Positions 24,001 through 34,900 of a stretch of 64,000 nt of DNA are shown piece after piece. Position 1 is the stretch's first letter; every line of letters starts with the position of its first letter. A model generated the notes under the pieces. That model searched no databases. It was given only the letters and a program-made list of their open reading frames with translations, and had not been told where the DNA came from. Position numbers and translations under genes: made by a program. The DNA is taken from NCBI RefSeq assembly GCF_010389155.1, contig NC_057768.1, positions 44,681,633-44,745,632 of the forward strand. The letters are read 5' to 3'. This DNA is from Erigeron canadensis. Lineage: Eukaryota; Streptophyta; Magnoliopsida; Asterales; Asteraceae.

Positions 24001-24191
24001 ATTCAAAGTATTAAATCTCTTGGTTTTCTTTGGTATAAGAGTGGAACGAAACACAAAACTTTTAGTTGGAGTGATTGGTGTAATTTCACATTGTTGTAAG
24101 TATTTTACTTGTACATAGTTTAGCCGCCGGCTATCTTGTCGGGGCTTGTGTGAATAAAATTTACTTTTCAAAAAAAAAATTAAAAAAAAAT
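21090..24191 (+). pseudogene. Degenerate LINE (L1-type non-LTR retrotransposon), 5'-truncated
   Basis: The first recognisable part is the end of the endonuclease domain (FDHNPLLL). The reverse transcriptase follows: KAPGPDGFNFKF, LVPKVKDPSDLNEYRPI, LDFAKAYDNVNW, MRQGDPIAPFLF and the catalytic LYADDYVLVG. A zf-RVT-like zinc knuckle (CVLCGEGIETVSHLFCEC) and a C-terminal CWCIWKSRNEKKF motif come next, then a poly(A)-rich tail at about 24170-24189. ORF1 and most of the endonuclease are missing. Lesions: frameshift about 21640-21680, stop near 22098 with a frame change by 22136, in-frame TGA at 22751, in-frame TAG at 23798, and another frame change near 23900-23920. It cannot encode an active protein. 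Confidence 0.92.
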
Positions 24192-24838
24192 AGATGTTAT
24201 ATTGTTTATCTGACTTTTTTGAACCCACCTAAAATTTTAAAGCATTCTTTATACTCCTCAAAATTAATAACTAACCTTAGTTAAGTGTAATGAAGTTTAA
24301 TCATGATGATGTTGGTGTACCTCCTTTAACCCACTTTTAATTGCCTACTAATCTCTTTTCGTTTTGTTTGTTTCTTCTGTACTTATTTTCCATGCATTCA
24401 TCCTTTTCTTTTCACAAAATAATCTGTATTCACACCTTTATTTTGTCGTATTCACATTCTTATATTTTTTTTTGTCGTACTAAATTTTTTCAAAAATATG
24501 TTTCTATAAGATAAAACTAGATATATTTTTGTTTTTTCTATATAGTTCAATTTTTCAGTGCAACTTAAACGAGCGGTTTCCAAAACTTTTTGCTAAGCCA
24601 AAAATCATAAAAAGAATTTTTACCATTAGATAAATGAATTTGTTTTACATAAATTTTCACTTTAATCCCTCCATTTCTAGTATTTACATAATCACATGCT
24701 ATGATATTTATGATTGATTATTTAAAAAAGTCTTTACAATAGCATTTTATATCTAAAAATAAAAGATAAATAGCAAGAAGAAAAATCAATATTACAAATG
24801 GAGATGCTTTTAACAACAAAAGTTTTTCCCCTCTATAA
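24192..24838. other. Intergenic DNA
   Basis: AT-rich sequence between the LINE tail and the nested element at 24839; nothing recognised. Confidence 0.5.
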
Positions 24839-25330
24839 TCTATACTATCTTAGGGAGAGGGAGTGGTCGCGGGGAAGGTGAAGCGGGGAAACGGGGCTGC
24901 GCGGGCACACCGCCGCCGACGGTTACCTGCAGGAGAGAGAGTGTTTTTTTCGGTGAAGAACCCCGATGAGGGGAAGAGAGGAAAGAGAAAGGGGGAAAAA
25001 GAGATAAAAGAGTTGATTGGAAGAGAAAGAAAGTGGTGGGCCCAATTCTTTTTTATATTTTTTTAATTTTTATAGATTATGATATTATATAGTAAATGAT
25101 AAAGTGGAAATGGGGGGAAGATGAGGGAAAGTGTCGCCAGTGATTTGGGAAAGATGCAGGAAGATTGAGGTGTCAAGTTTTTATTGGTTAGTGTTGGGGG
25201 AGGATGGATGACCACTCCCTCCCCCTTATAATAATTATCACATTCTCTTTTATAAAAGTGTTAGATGGAAAATTACTATTTTACCCTTTATAAATTAATT
25301 TACATCATTAATCATTTATCTTCTAAATTA
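24839..25330 (+). mobile_element. Helitron-like repeat split by a Harbinger-type MITE
   Basis: With the inserted element at 24853-25225 and one TTA left out, the flanks read TCTATACTATC, TTA, TAATAATTATCACATTC. This matches the 5' start of the copy at 12458. The sequence continues with TTACTATTTTACCC and TCTTCTAAATTATATCTACT, as in that family. The 3' end is not clear, so the limit at 25330 is approximate. Confidence 0.45.
24853..25225. mobile_element. PIF/Harbinger-type MITE, 373 bp, GC-rich
   Basis: Left end GGGAGAGGGAGTGGTC and right end GACCACTCCCTCCCCC form an imperfect terminal inverted repeat. 3-bp direct repeats TTA flank it at 24850-24852 and 25226-25228, as in Harbinger/Tourist elements. 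The left half is strikingly GC-rich for this region (phrases such as CGCCGCCGACGG). The open frame at 24863-25066 begins inside the element and is probably not a gene. Confidence 0.7.
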
Positions 25331-26033
25331 TATCTACTATCACTTTACCAGTGGGTTTTTAGTTATAAATTAGTTATAAAATACTAACCAGTGGGTTTTT
25401 TTAAATAAAAAATAATTTAGTTATATATTTATAATATAACTAAAAGAGAAGGTTGATGGTACACTTAACATTCCTCAAAACTCTTTTTAGGCCTAAAGTT
25501 CTATCCTAATTACTCTAGAGCTCTCTTTTTTTTTTTCTAGATTTTTTTTATTTGCTTATTAAATAAATAATTATATTTAAAACTCTATCATAAATCTTTT
25601 TCAAATGAAAAAAAAAAAATCTTTATTAATTTTAAAGATATAAATCTCTTAATAAGTTATTATATATACAACCTAAATTTTTATTAATCATTTTTATTCA
25701 TATTATTCTTTTTTCTCCTTTATATTTTTAATAACAAATCAAGTTAAGTAATTTTTCTAAAAAAAATATATATTTTATTTTTGGTATTTTGTTCGTGTTT
25801 ATTTATTATTTGATAATGAATTGTTATATTATTGTTATTTTTCATCTCTTATAATTTAGTTTGTTGCCAATTGTAGTTTAGTTATGGCTTCTTCTTCTAT
25901 TACAAACGGGTTTATTTTTTAAAATTTGTTTTGTTCATGTTTTGTTATTTATTATTTTGATATTTACATATGATATATACATTTTGAGATTATCCGTCCA
26001 TTGAACGGGACTGAAGACTAATATATATATATA
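25331..26033. other. Intergenic DNA
   Basis: Very AT-rich, with poly-T runs and the duplicated phrase ACCAGTGGGTTTTT at about 25348 and 25387. No gene recognised. Confidence 0.5.
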
Positions 26034-26209
26034 GGGAAAGGAATATGAGACTGTTAGGCAACAAAGTTGGGTGAAAAACCCATCACATACCTTTTTTAAA
26101 ATCATAAAAATCATGGGGGGTCAAACATTTATTCAAAATATTAAAGTATTGATATGTAAAGGGTTTTTCACCCAACTTATATGCTTAACAACCACATACC
26201 CACTTTTCT
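26034..26209. mobile_element. Palindromic MITE, family F1, diverged copy b
   Basis: Starts GGGAAAGGAATATGAGACTG and ends CACATACCCACTTTTCT. The inner arms GTTGGGTGAAAAACCC and GGGTTTTTCACCCAAC are exact complements. TA tracts lie on both sides. The inner text differs from copies a, c, d and e, so this may be a sister subfamily. Confidence 0.65.
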
Positions 26210-26712
26210 TATATATATATATATATATATATATTAACAACAAATCTAACTTTACTTTCATTACAATGAACCATCTTTTTACCACCCTGATTAAAGGCGA
26301 TGACAAATAATTTAATTACGTAAATTGTATATATACGAGAGAAATTTATCTGCACGTTGTGGCGGTGATGGAGGTGATAAAGGTGATGGCGGGGTGGTGA
26401 TGTAATGACGATGGCAGTGATGGGGTGATGGTTTCGCCCTTTTACGGGCTTCACCATGGGATTTAAAAATTTGTCGAAAGTATATCGAATGATCTCCCTA
26501 ATGAAATAACATGAAATTTTAAGACACCCATATAATTTTTTTTAACTTATCGATGTACGATTTTTGAAATAAAATATTTTAAATGAATTAAAAAAATAAA
26601 ATGATTTATGGATGAAAGAGAAAAAAAATGAGTGGTTAGGATTTGAGGAGAGAGAAAAGACATATAGTTCTTTTAGGTAAATATATAATAGATAGAAGAG
26701 ATATTTTGAGGA
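26210..26712. other. AT-rich stretch with a possible fragment of the 60.9-kb foldback element
   Basis: After a TA microsatellite, GTGATGG-type repeats at about 26360-26430 lead into GGTTTCGCCCTTTTACGGGC and a stretch with TGAAATTTTAAGAC and TGAGTGG. The last two recur in the right arm of the element at 60868-61758. Limits are unclear. Confidence 0.3.
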
Positions 26713-26816
26713 AGTAAATGTTTGAAACTTAAAATTTAAATAGGTGTTATTTGTTTTATTATATAGTAAATGTTTGAAACTTAAAATTTAAATAGGTGTT
26801 ATTTGTTTTATTATAT
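26713..26816. repeat. Perfect 52-bp tandem duplication
   Basis: The unit starting AGTAAATGTTTGAAACTT occurs at 26713-26764 and again at 26765-26816 with no visible difference. It is therefore a recent duplication or an assembly artefact. Confidence 0.9.
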
Positions 26817-27250
26817 AGTATAAAAGTATAGATATAGATATAGATAAATAATATTAACTTATGTCGTTTATGAAAAGTAGTAAAGGAAATACAGTAGAAA
26901 AAAAAGCGTACTGTAGTGTACTTGGGTTTTTAATCATTACTTGATCCTGTGATTCATAGGTGTGTATGAGATAGAAGCTTTATGATCAAACGGCTCTTAT
27001 TCGTAGATTCTCTTTACCCATCCAACGGCTCGCTTTTTCAGATCATTTTCTACGCATCTGCAGTTTTTCTCTCGTTTCAGTCCTTTGTGTGAGGCCCACC
27101 GCACGCTTTGAATGCCACGTGACAGTCATACTTCGAAGCTATTTACAATTTTTTAAAGCTATTTACTAGTATTATTTATTAATTTTTTTGCAGGCAATAC
27201 TATAATTTATTACTACTGGTAATGTACCGGACGTTAGATTATTTTCAGAA

Positions 27251-27324
27251 TCCTTAAACAGGCGGCATTAGTTTGTTTCTTACTTAATCCTTAAACAGGC
27301 GGCATTAGTTTGTTTCTTACTTAA
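27251..27324. repeat. Perfect 37-bp tandem duplication
   Basis: The unit starting TCCTTAAACAGGCGGCATTA is repeated at once (27251-27287, 27288-27324) without differences. Confidence 0.9.
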
Positions 27325-27349
27325 TGTGTATGAAAATGTATTATTGTGT

Positions 27350-27616
27350 ATTAACATGATACCCGTATGTTGCAACGGATACCATTGATAAGGCGTCTTG
27401 TAACTCCAACGTTGAAAGTTGGTTGCGGTGGTTGTGGCTGCAATTTTTTAGAGAGGTTTGTTCAGTGTATATGTGAGAGAATGTCAGAAAGTGAAGATGA
27501 AGTGAGAGTAGATTTTAATTAGGAGTTTAAATATGTTGATAAAAAAGGGTATTATTGTCATTTCGCATCTCTTCTTTTCAACATCTACCTATAATCATTA
27601 TAAAGTAGTATATAGA
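27350..27616 (-). mobile_element. Helitron-like non-autonomous repeat, copy on minus strand
   Basis: Read on the minus strand it starts TCTATATACTACTTTATAAT and ends with CCGTTGCAACATACGG, a short hairpin (CCGT/ACGG stem), just before the terminus. That layout fits a plant Helitron end, although the usual CTRR is not intact. Non-coding. Confidence 0.4.
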
Positions 27617-27908
27617 TAAACATAAAATATAACAATTATCTACATGATTATTTTTATGAATAGTTGAAGAAATAAGAAATGAATGTTAATCATGTAGCAA
27701 CTACATATGATTACAACAAAAAAAATAAAAAATAAATGAAAACGTGACAAAACAGGAAGAAAAATAATGAAAATGCATTAATACAAATCATTGTAAAAGG
27801 TATAAGATAAATGAACACGAATAACATATTAACTTTATACAATAAATTCTAAACAACAAAAAATGAGTGAAACAAATGCAAATTTAGTTAAAGGTATATA
27901 AATTTTTT

Positions 27909-29444
27909 TGGATAAATTACACTTTTCGTCCCTAACATTTTTTTATTACAATTTTAACCTTAAAGTTGGCAGAATTTTTCAATTGACGTCCTTTGGCCAA
28001 AGGGTGTTAAATTTCAGCTGTTAAGTCCCACACGTGTAAAACACGTGAGGGACTAAAAGTGAAAAACATGAAAAGTTCTGGGACGAAAACTGAAATTTAC
28101 TTTATCAATTGTCATCATCTTCATCTTCTCCGGCTGAGTGGCCGAAAAATTCGCAGGAAAACTTAAAATGTCGATATCTCACTTGTTTCTTCGAATTAGA
28201 CCACGAAACCACCACCAAACTTCTCAAATCAATTTCCGCATCAATCCTAACCAAAAGATTTTAGATTCAATACTTGCCAGAAAACTCAAAATGCATATCA
28301 CCACACGTAATTGCTGAAAAAGGTAAATATGTAATGCCTTTCCGTCAAGCTTTAACCAGGCAACAAGATACAACATAAGACACAGCTAAAAACTAATGAA
28401 CCATATTCACCTTATTGCTATATGTTCGTTCCTTTGAACATAAAGCTAGGTAGGCACGATGAAATCTTATATTATCCATTACCAAGCTGAAAATTCAAAC
28501 GAACATAACAACAATTAGTAAACAGCATTGGCATGAAGTTCCAAAGTAACCATTTTAAATTACCTTGAAAATCTTAGAAGCATAACATACAAATCTATAA
28601 TATTCTTTTACTCTTGATATATGTGTGCCTATATGCAAAGAATAAAATTGGATACACATTGATAAATAGCAAATACCAAAGACGTTACTGGAACATAAAA
28701 CCTACAGTTTGTAAGCAAGAATTTGATAAAGAAAACTCCCCCCACTTCACTAGTCACAAAAGAGGCAAAGATGCATCTAAGATATACAAGAAACTTACCA
28801 TAACCTCAAATTTTTAATTTGCAAAAAGATGCAAACATGTAAACATAAGGATTTCTATAAAAAAAAAATGTTGCAACGATACAGAGAAATTTGTAAAATA
28901 ATGTTTTTCATTGTGTACCTGCTATCACATGACTAGTTGTGCGAGCATGAGGCTGTCCCTTGCCACATTAGTAAGTTACATATTTAGCTTTTCCAGCATG
29001 GGCTAATGACAAGCCGAATACGGTTTCATATTTTGAGTTTTCTGGCAATTGTTGAGTCCGAAATCTTTTGGTTAGGATTCGTGCGGAAATTAATTTTGAG
29101 AAGTTTGGTGGTGGTTTCGTGGTCTAATTCGAAGAAACGAGTGAGATATCGACATTTTAAATTTTCCGGTGAATTTTTCGGCCACTCAGCCGGAGAAGAT
29201 GAATATGATGACAATTGATAAAGTAAATTTCAGTTTTCGTCCATAAACTTTTCTCGTTTTTCACTTTCAGTCCCTCACGTGTTTTGCCCGTATGGCACTT
29301 AACGGCTGAAACTTAACACTGTTTGGCCAAAGAATGTCAATTGAAAAATTCTGCCGATTTGAAGGTTAAAATTGTAATAAAAAAAGTTAGGGACGAAAAA
29401 TGCAAAAACTGCCAACTTCAGGGACGAAAAGTGTAATTTACCCA
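27909..29444. mobile_element. Mutator-like element with about 430-bp inverted arms
   Basis: Left end TGGATAAATTACACTTTTCG and right end CGAAAAGTGTAATTTACCCA are an imperfect inverted pair. An exact 9-bp duplication AAATTTTTT lies at 27900-27908 and 29445-29453. The arms run about 27909-28330 and 28995-29444 around a unique core of about 660 bp that has no transposase. Both arms carry the same open reading segment (next entry). The ends resemble the common GGTAAATTACACTTTT ends of plant Mutator relatives (family knowledge). Confidence 0.85.
29026..29214 (-). other. Open coding-like segment in the right arm of the Mutator-like element
   Basis: On the minus strand the arm reads SSSPAEWPKNSPENLKCRYL and goes on FFELDHETTTKLLK. 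The left arm (about 28105-28262, plus strand) keeps the same frame, with PAEWPKNSQENLKC and then a stop after LTKRF. Preservation of the peptide in both arms hints at a captured gene fragment, but I do not recognise the source. Not an intact gene. Confidence 0.3.
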
Positions 29445-29525
29445 AAATTTTTTGTTAAATTGGGCGACCGATAGACAATATCAATTTAACACAATTACTA
29501 TATACTCCAATGGTAGTTAGAAAAA

Positions 29526-29820
29526 ATGGATCTGATTCGCAACAGCTTTTGTAACTCTCGTTGGACACTCAGATAACATATATTTGTTTGTTAACACGCG
29601 TTAGGGAAAATGACCTAACTCCCTGTTAAAGGAATGAACGTGATTTGCGACCGTTATTATAACTCTTGTGAGACACTAAAATAAGATTTAACAATCATTA
29701 ACATCCGTAAGAGAAAAGAACATAACTCCTCGTTAATGAAAAGGACCTTATTTGTTGCCGTTATTGTTACTTCCGTTAAACACTCAAACATAACCTAATG
29801 ACTGTTAGCTCTTGTTAGAA
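29526..29820. repeat. Three diverged tandem units of about 109 bp
   Basis: Units start near 29531, 29641 and 29749. Each holds GATTTGCGACCGTTATTAT-like text, GACACTAAAATAA, GTTAACAnCCGT and AACTCCTCGTTAA in the same order. The third is shorter and ends TTGTTAGAAC. They directly follow the Mutator-like element. Confidence 0.6.
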
Positions 29821-31459
29821 CTTTTTAAAATTTTTTAACGAAGAAGACTAATATTGCAACAAATTTAACGACAGGCACTATATCTGCTGAAAAGGTAAAG
29901 CGCACAAAAATCAACCGATAATATTTATATATGTGTAAAATGAGTATAAAGTATAAACATATAAATATTACACACTAATTTAATGTTTGTGAAAAAATCA
30001 AAGTTTAAATCACTACAACTATATTTTTTTGATTTATTAAAATATAAAAGGAGTAATGTTGATTAATTTGCTTTTAAAATTCAAAAAAATTTAACTTAAA
30101 GTATTTTATATGATAATATTTAATATAAAAAATAAAAAATGATAAATTCTTTCTAATATCTCATCTTAATAGTTTATTAATGATATATTACCTAATTTAG
30201 ATAATTAGTTTCCTAACTGTATTATTATAAGATAATGATATATTTTATAATTTAATAGATTTTAGTTTATATATAGTTATTATTTCTTTAATTGGTGAAT
30301 CAATTGTATGTGGTTATATATAATCACTCAGTTACTCAACAATATTAAAAATAATTCCTATAGTTTTTTAATAATATAATTATATCTCAAATAAAGTCCT
30401 GTAATATCTATTCTTTTAACTTTATTTATCACATTGTTAAAAGAAAAATTTTAAAGGTTATGTTTGACACAAAAATTTTAAACTGAAAATTTAAAAAACT
30501 TTTTGGGAAATTTAAAAGCGTTTATTTTAAGTTCCTAAAAAAACCTATATAAGGACAAAACCTAAGTATTTATCGTTATCTATAGAAAAAAATAGATGCT
30601 TATTGATTAAGTTATTGCTTGTGAAATATGAAACTTTCATTTTAAAAGGCACAAGTATTAATTTCTACACGTACACTTGTAAAATAAATTGAAAAATAAA
30701 CTTATCTAAATAAAAACAGACATCAATTCTATAGTATATATACATAAAATAAAATGAACTTACTGCATGTCGAGCCGTGGAGTTATTTTTAATTTAATTT
30801 TTAAATTTTGTAACAATGGTCCATTTCATTTGTGTTCTTTTACAGTTTCGGTCTTTTTCCAAGTTCACTTGCACTGATGGTCCTTAAATTTTTAACTTTT
30901 AGCAGCCATGGTTCAAATTAACAGATCCATTTGTTATAATCTTTTTTTTTAGATGTGATGAAACCTCTTTTGACGTTTAAGATAGATCCATCGCAAACTT
31001 TTTACTTTATTATATTAATGTTTGCAATATAACATATTATTGTTATCGAAATCATGTTATTCGTATATTAATAACGTATATTGTCTATTTGTCTATATTG
31101 TCATATATATATATATATATATATATTTATATTATTGCTAGAATATGTACATAACAAATTATATTATACTTTGTTGTTAACAAATTGTAAACATGCATGA
31201 GAAAATCACATTAAAACACAAGTTACTTTCTAGGAAAACGATATGTACACCAACAATTTTTCACGATACACCATTGATTGTGCTTTATAGGATTGTATCG
31301 TACAACACAATAAAGCACATTTGACGATGTATTGCCAAAAACTAGTGGTTTACAGATTCGATTGTTTGCTTTTGTTTGTAGTTTAATGTGTTTATTTGAG
31401 TCGTTTAAAATTTCAAGTTGAGTGAAGAATTATTTATTGATTTTAAGATATACGGAGTA
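29821..31459. other. Intergenic DNA
   Basis: AT-rich with no recognised gene; a TA microsatellite lies at 31104-31125. Around 31230-31330 the near-complementary phrases TTGTGCTTTATAGG and CAATAAAGCACA suggest a small hairpin element without clear ends. Confidence 0.45.
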
Positions 31460-31462
31460 TAA

Positions 31463-31685
31463 GGGGGTGTTTTGTATTGCGATTACAAAACAAAATCTGC
31501 GTTTTCAAAATAAATTATGCGGTTTCAAAACTGCATTTTGAAAAAGGATGTAGGTACATGTTTCTCCAAAACTGAGTTTTCATAGCCAATAATCACTTTT
31601 CCATACAAACACTTTTTTAAATTATTTGCATTTAATAAATGCAATAATCAGATAATCACTTTACAACGCAATCACAAACACCCTC
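31463..31685. mobile_element. PIF/Harbinger-type (Tourist-like) MITE, 223 bp
   Basis: Left end GGGGGTGTTTTGTATTGCG and right end CGCAATCACAAACACCCTC form an imperfect inverted repeat. 3-bp duplications TAA lie at 31460-31462 and 31686-31688. It sits about 270 bp past the stop of the channel gene. Confidence 0.7.
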
Positions 31686-31951
31686 TAAATGCATTCAAGG
31701 ATCTCAATATAAAAAGTTAAAGGCATAAATATTAAATTCTAAATGTCATCATATATGATAAACATAATGTAATCATGCGTTCTTTTAAAAGGTAGATAGA
31801 TTTCCATATCTTTGTTTTATTTCTTTCCCGTTACAAAATAACTCAAAAACCAACATCACATAACTATAAGATCACTAACATCGATCACTTCAAAGAGCAA
31901 CACATTGGTCATCTAGTAGAAATTATACGCACATAGAGATATACTTATATA

Positions 31952-34900
31952 TCAACATATAAACAAGTGATCATTGTCTCTTAAAGCATGAACATCTTCC
32001 ACTTGAGACCCATCTTTCATTAGAATGATAGTCCCTCTTTTCCCCAATTTTATCGCTGCATCACATACATCAACTATATCATATCAGTTAAAACACTCAC
32101 TCACAACAAGAGACAAAATTCAAAAATTTATGGAAACCACTGGGTTGGTGACCCATTGGAAATGTATTTGACCTTGAAGAATTAATTCATCAGGGTTCGA
32201 ATCCCACTTTATACGTTTATAGGACTGTATTATTTAGGGGGGGTCGAGAATCCTGAGTTTCATCCCAGATATGCGTGGTTCGGGCTCCGCATACTGCCCA
32301 ATTGGATGTTACTGTAGTGTCTCGAATACTAATTACTAACTGCTAGCTACTAATTACTAACTTGCTGTTAAAAAAAAACTAATGATAAAATTTGATTTCC
32401 GAAGGGGGATTCGCCCCCTTTGGTACCACATCTGCTCACAATTGTATGTACGTAAGACACTGAGTTCAACTACTATATATGACAAAATTAACCACATTGC
32501 TTACCTGTCAACTTCAATAGGTCCTCTACTGAATCCGGTAGCTGGACTACTTTTCCGGTGTCGGTTCGTTCCTCGGATGGATGATGCCCATGAATGATCA
32601 CCCTCAATGGAATTGATGATCTTGAAGTTTCATTATCGTGTGTCCCTGCAGCACATGTCATGAATTGTCTGTTGTTACCAACAACTATATATTGTTTCTT
32701 GAAATTAACCACCAACCTGCTTGATTATATTCCTGATCATGATAGGATGTTGCATTGTTTCTTGACTCGTCAACAGGTCCCATTGGCTGCAAGTTTTCGT
32801 TTTTTGTTCCATTTAATTACCATTTGTTAATTAAACAAGATGCATAGATATACATTTTGCATATATATTACTCGTATCATATGTACGTAATTAAAATTTG
32901 AACAGATCGATGAATTTTACTATAACAGTTAGTTAGCAGAGTTAACCTCGGTATCTAAGTCTCCAAGAAGAAGGTCTGCTAAGAATGGTATCTCATCTTG
33001 AACCTCCTTATTTAGCTCCCTCAAATACTGAAACAATTAATTAAGTTATTATATATGTGTGTTTAATTAGCCACTACTTACTTACTAAACTTTTTAGATT
33101 TTTATTTGAAAATCTTTTAAGAGATAATAATTGATCGAATGAACCTGAGTGAAATTAGACATGATTGTCTTTCCATCACTAGTAAGTGGCTGCACAAATT
33201 GCTTGAAGTGATGATGGCTGATTCGAACCACTTGAGAAAGTTTCTTGCTTCTTATAGTGAACGGTTGAGGTATGTTGAAGAACACACCGATTTCACCAAA
33301 CATGTCCATCGGCCCTAACTTTGTCAAGAACTATATATACACAAAAATGAAATGAAACTCTATTGATCGATGATAAGAATCAATTATATTTATCTATCAA
33401 ATGAAAGAAAAGAGAAATATATAAAACTTACATGCTCCATTCCATTTTGATGTGTTATCACCTCCTGCGCGCGCATTTGTACATAATTAGAACATTCATG
33501 TATAATACGCGTTATAAGTTGAAGAAGAGAAAAATAATTAAGCTCGATTTTCAGTTACCATGGTTCCAGAAACGATGATATAGAAATCAGTTGGAATCTC
33601 ATTTTGTAGTACAACTTCAACTTTAGGTGGAAAATATTCAACTTTCAAGTCTGTAACCAATTGGCTGCTAAGATCTTCTGAAATCCCTTTAAACAGATAA
33701 GTTTTCTCAACAGTTTTTCTAAACAGATGCTGAGCAATGCTTGATCTAATCGCTTTCGGCAAATCCTCAAGGACTTCTTCTTGTTGCAGCTCCGCTGTCT
33801 TGAATTTGAGTTGCATATGTGCCAACATTTGTTCTTTAAGTCCTTCTGGTAATCTGTTCTTGCTTGCATACCTTAAGATCTCGTTGATCGAATCCCTCTT
33901 TAATTTAATTAGTACAATACAAATTTATTAGTAGTAATCAGTTACTTATGTCATGTCAAGTTCTAAATACAATTGCCAATGTGGGCCTATGGAGGCTTTT
34001 GCTTCTTAGGGAGAAGACCAAGGTTTAAATCTTGACGTAGGCATTTGGGGTTAGTTTTATGAGTTGATTAGATTCGGTGTCATATTTAGCTGTTAAAAAA
34101 AGGAAAATTCTATATACAATAAGTGATAGAAACCTAGAAGTCCAAAAGAAGATGAAGGGGTTATGTACCATGACAAAGGTTCTAACAGCGCTATGGACGA
34201 TTAAATTGGTCATGTTTCCGATAAGATAGGAAGTGAGACCGATGTTGAACAACATATACAAGATGTTAAACACTTTCTCTCCAGGGTTCACCGCGTGCAA
34301 GTCTCCATATCCGACCGTTGTAAGTGTAACAATGGACCAGTACAACGAGTACGTGTAGCCTAACCATATGCTTCTATCTTCAAAGTTTTGGATGATAGAC
34401 CCGAGCCATGTGTCCTCCACCGGCCGATGATGTGTCGCTATCCAGTAGTAGAAGCATCCGGCTGAGTGTATCGCGAATAGCGTTACCTATAAAAATTTTT
34501 TTTATTGATAATTGATAATAATTAATTTTGATGGAAAATGATTGATCCGCCTAAATTACAAGCCTAAAGATATGCCTAAAAATCTAGTGATGACACATGT
34601 CAAGATTGAAGGTGGAGATTAGGAAAGAGAATGAGTGACATAAATATGTCATCTATTTAATGTTTTAGGCATATTATTCGACCTATATTTTAGGCACGTA
34701 TATGTTGCATTTTGAAGCGATTGTAAGTAATGAAGCACTACTTACACATATTAATTTGATGTAACGTGTCCAAAAGTAGCTAAACCTTGTGTCTTTTTCT
34801 AACCTCGAGAAAAGCTCACTGACACGTCGTAGCCTCCAAAGTCGGAGAAGATTCAGGAACCCGAAGACCTGCCCATGGTGGAGTTTGCCCGTAAAGAGGC

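Noticed and set aside
24863..25066. GC-rich 67-codon frame.
   Set aside because: It begins within the inverted-repeat end of the Harbinger-type MITE; the composition comes from the element.
29526..29820. CRISPR-like or satellite array.
   Set aside because: Only three diverged units without constant repeats and unique spacers; a nuclear plant genome.
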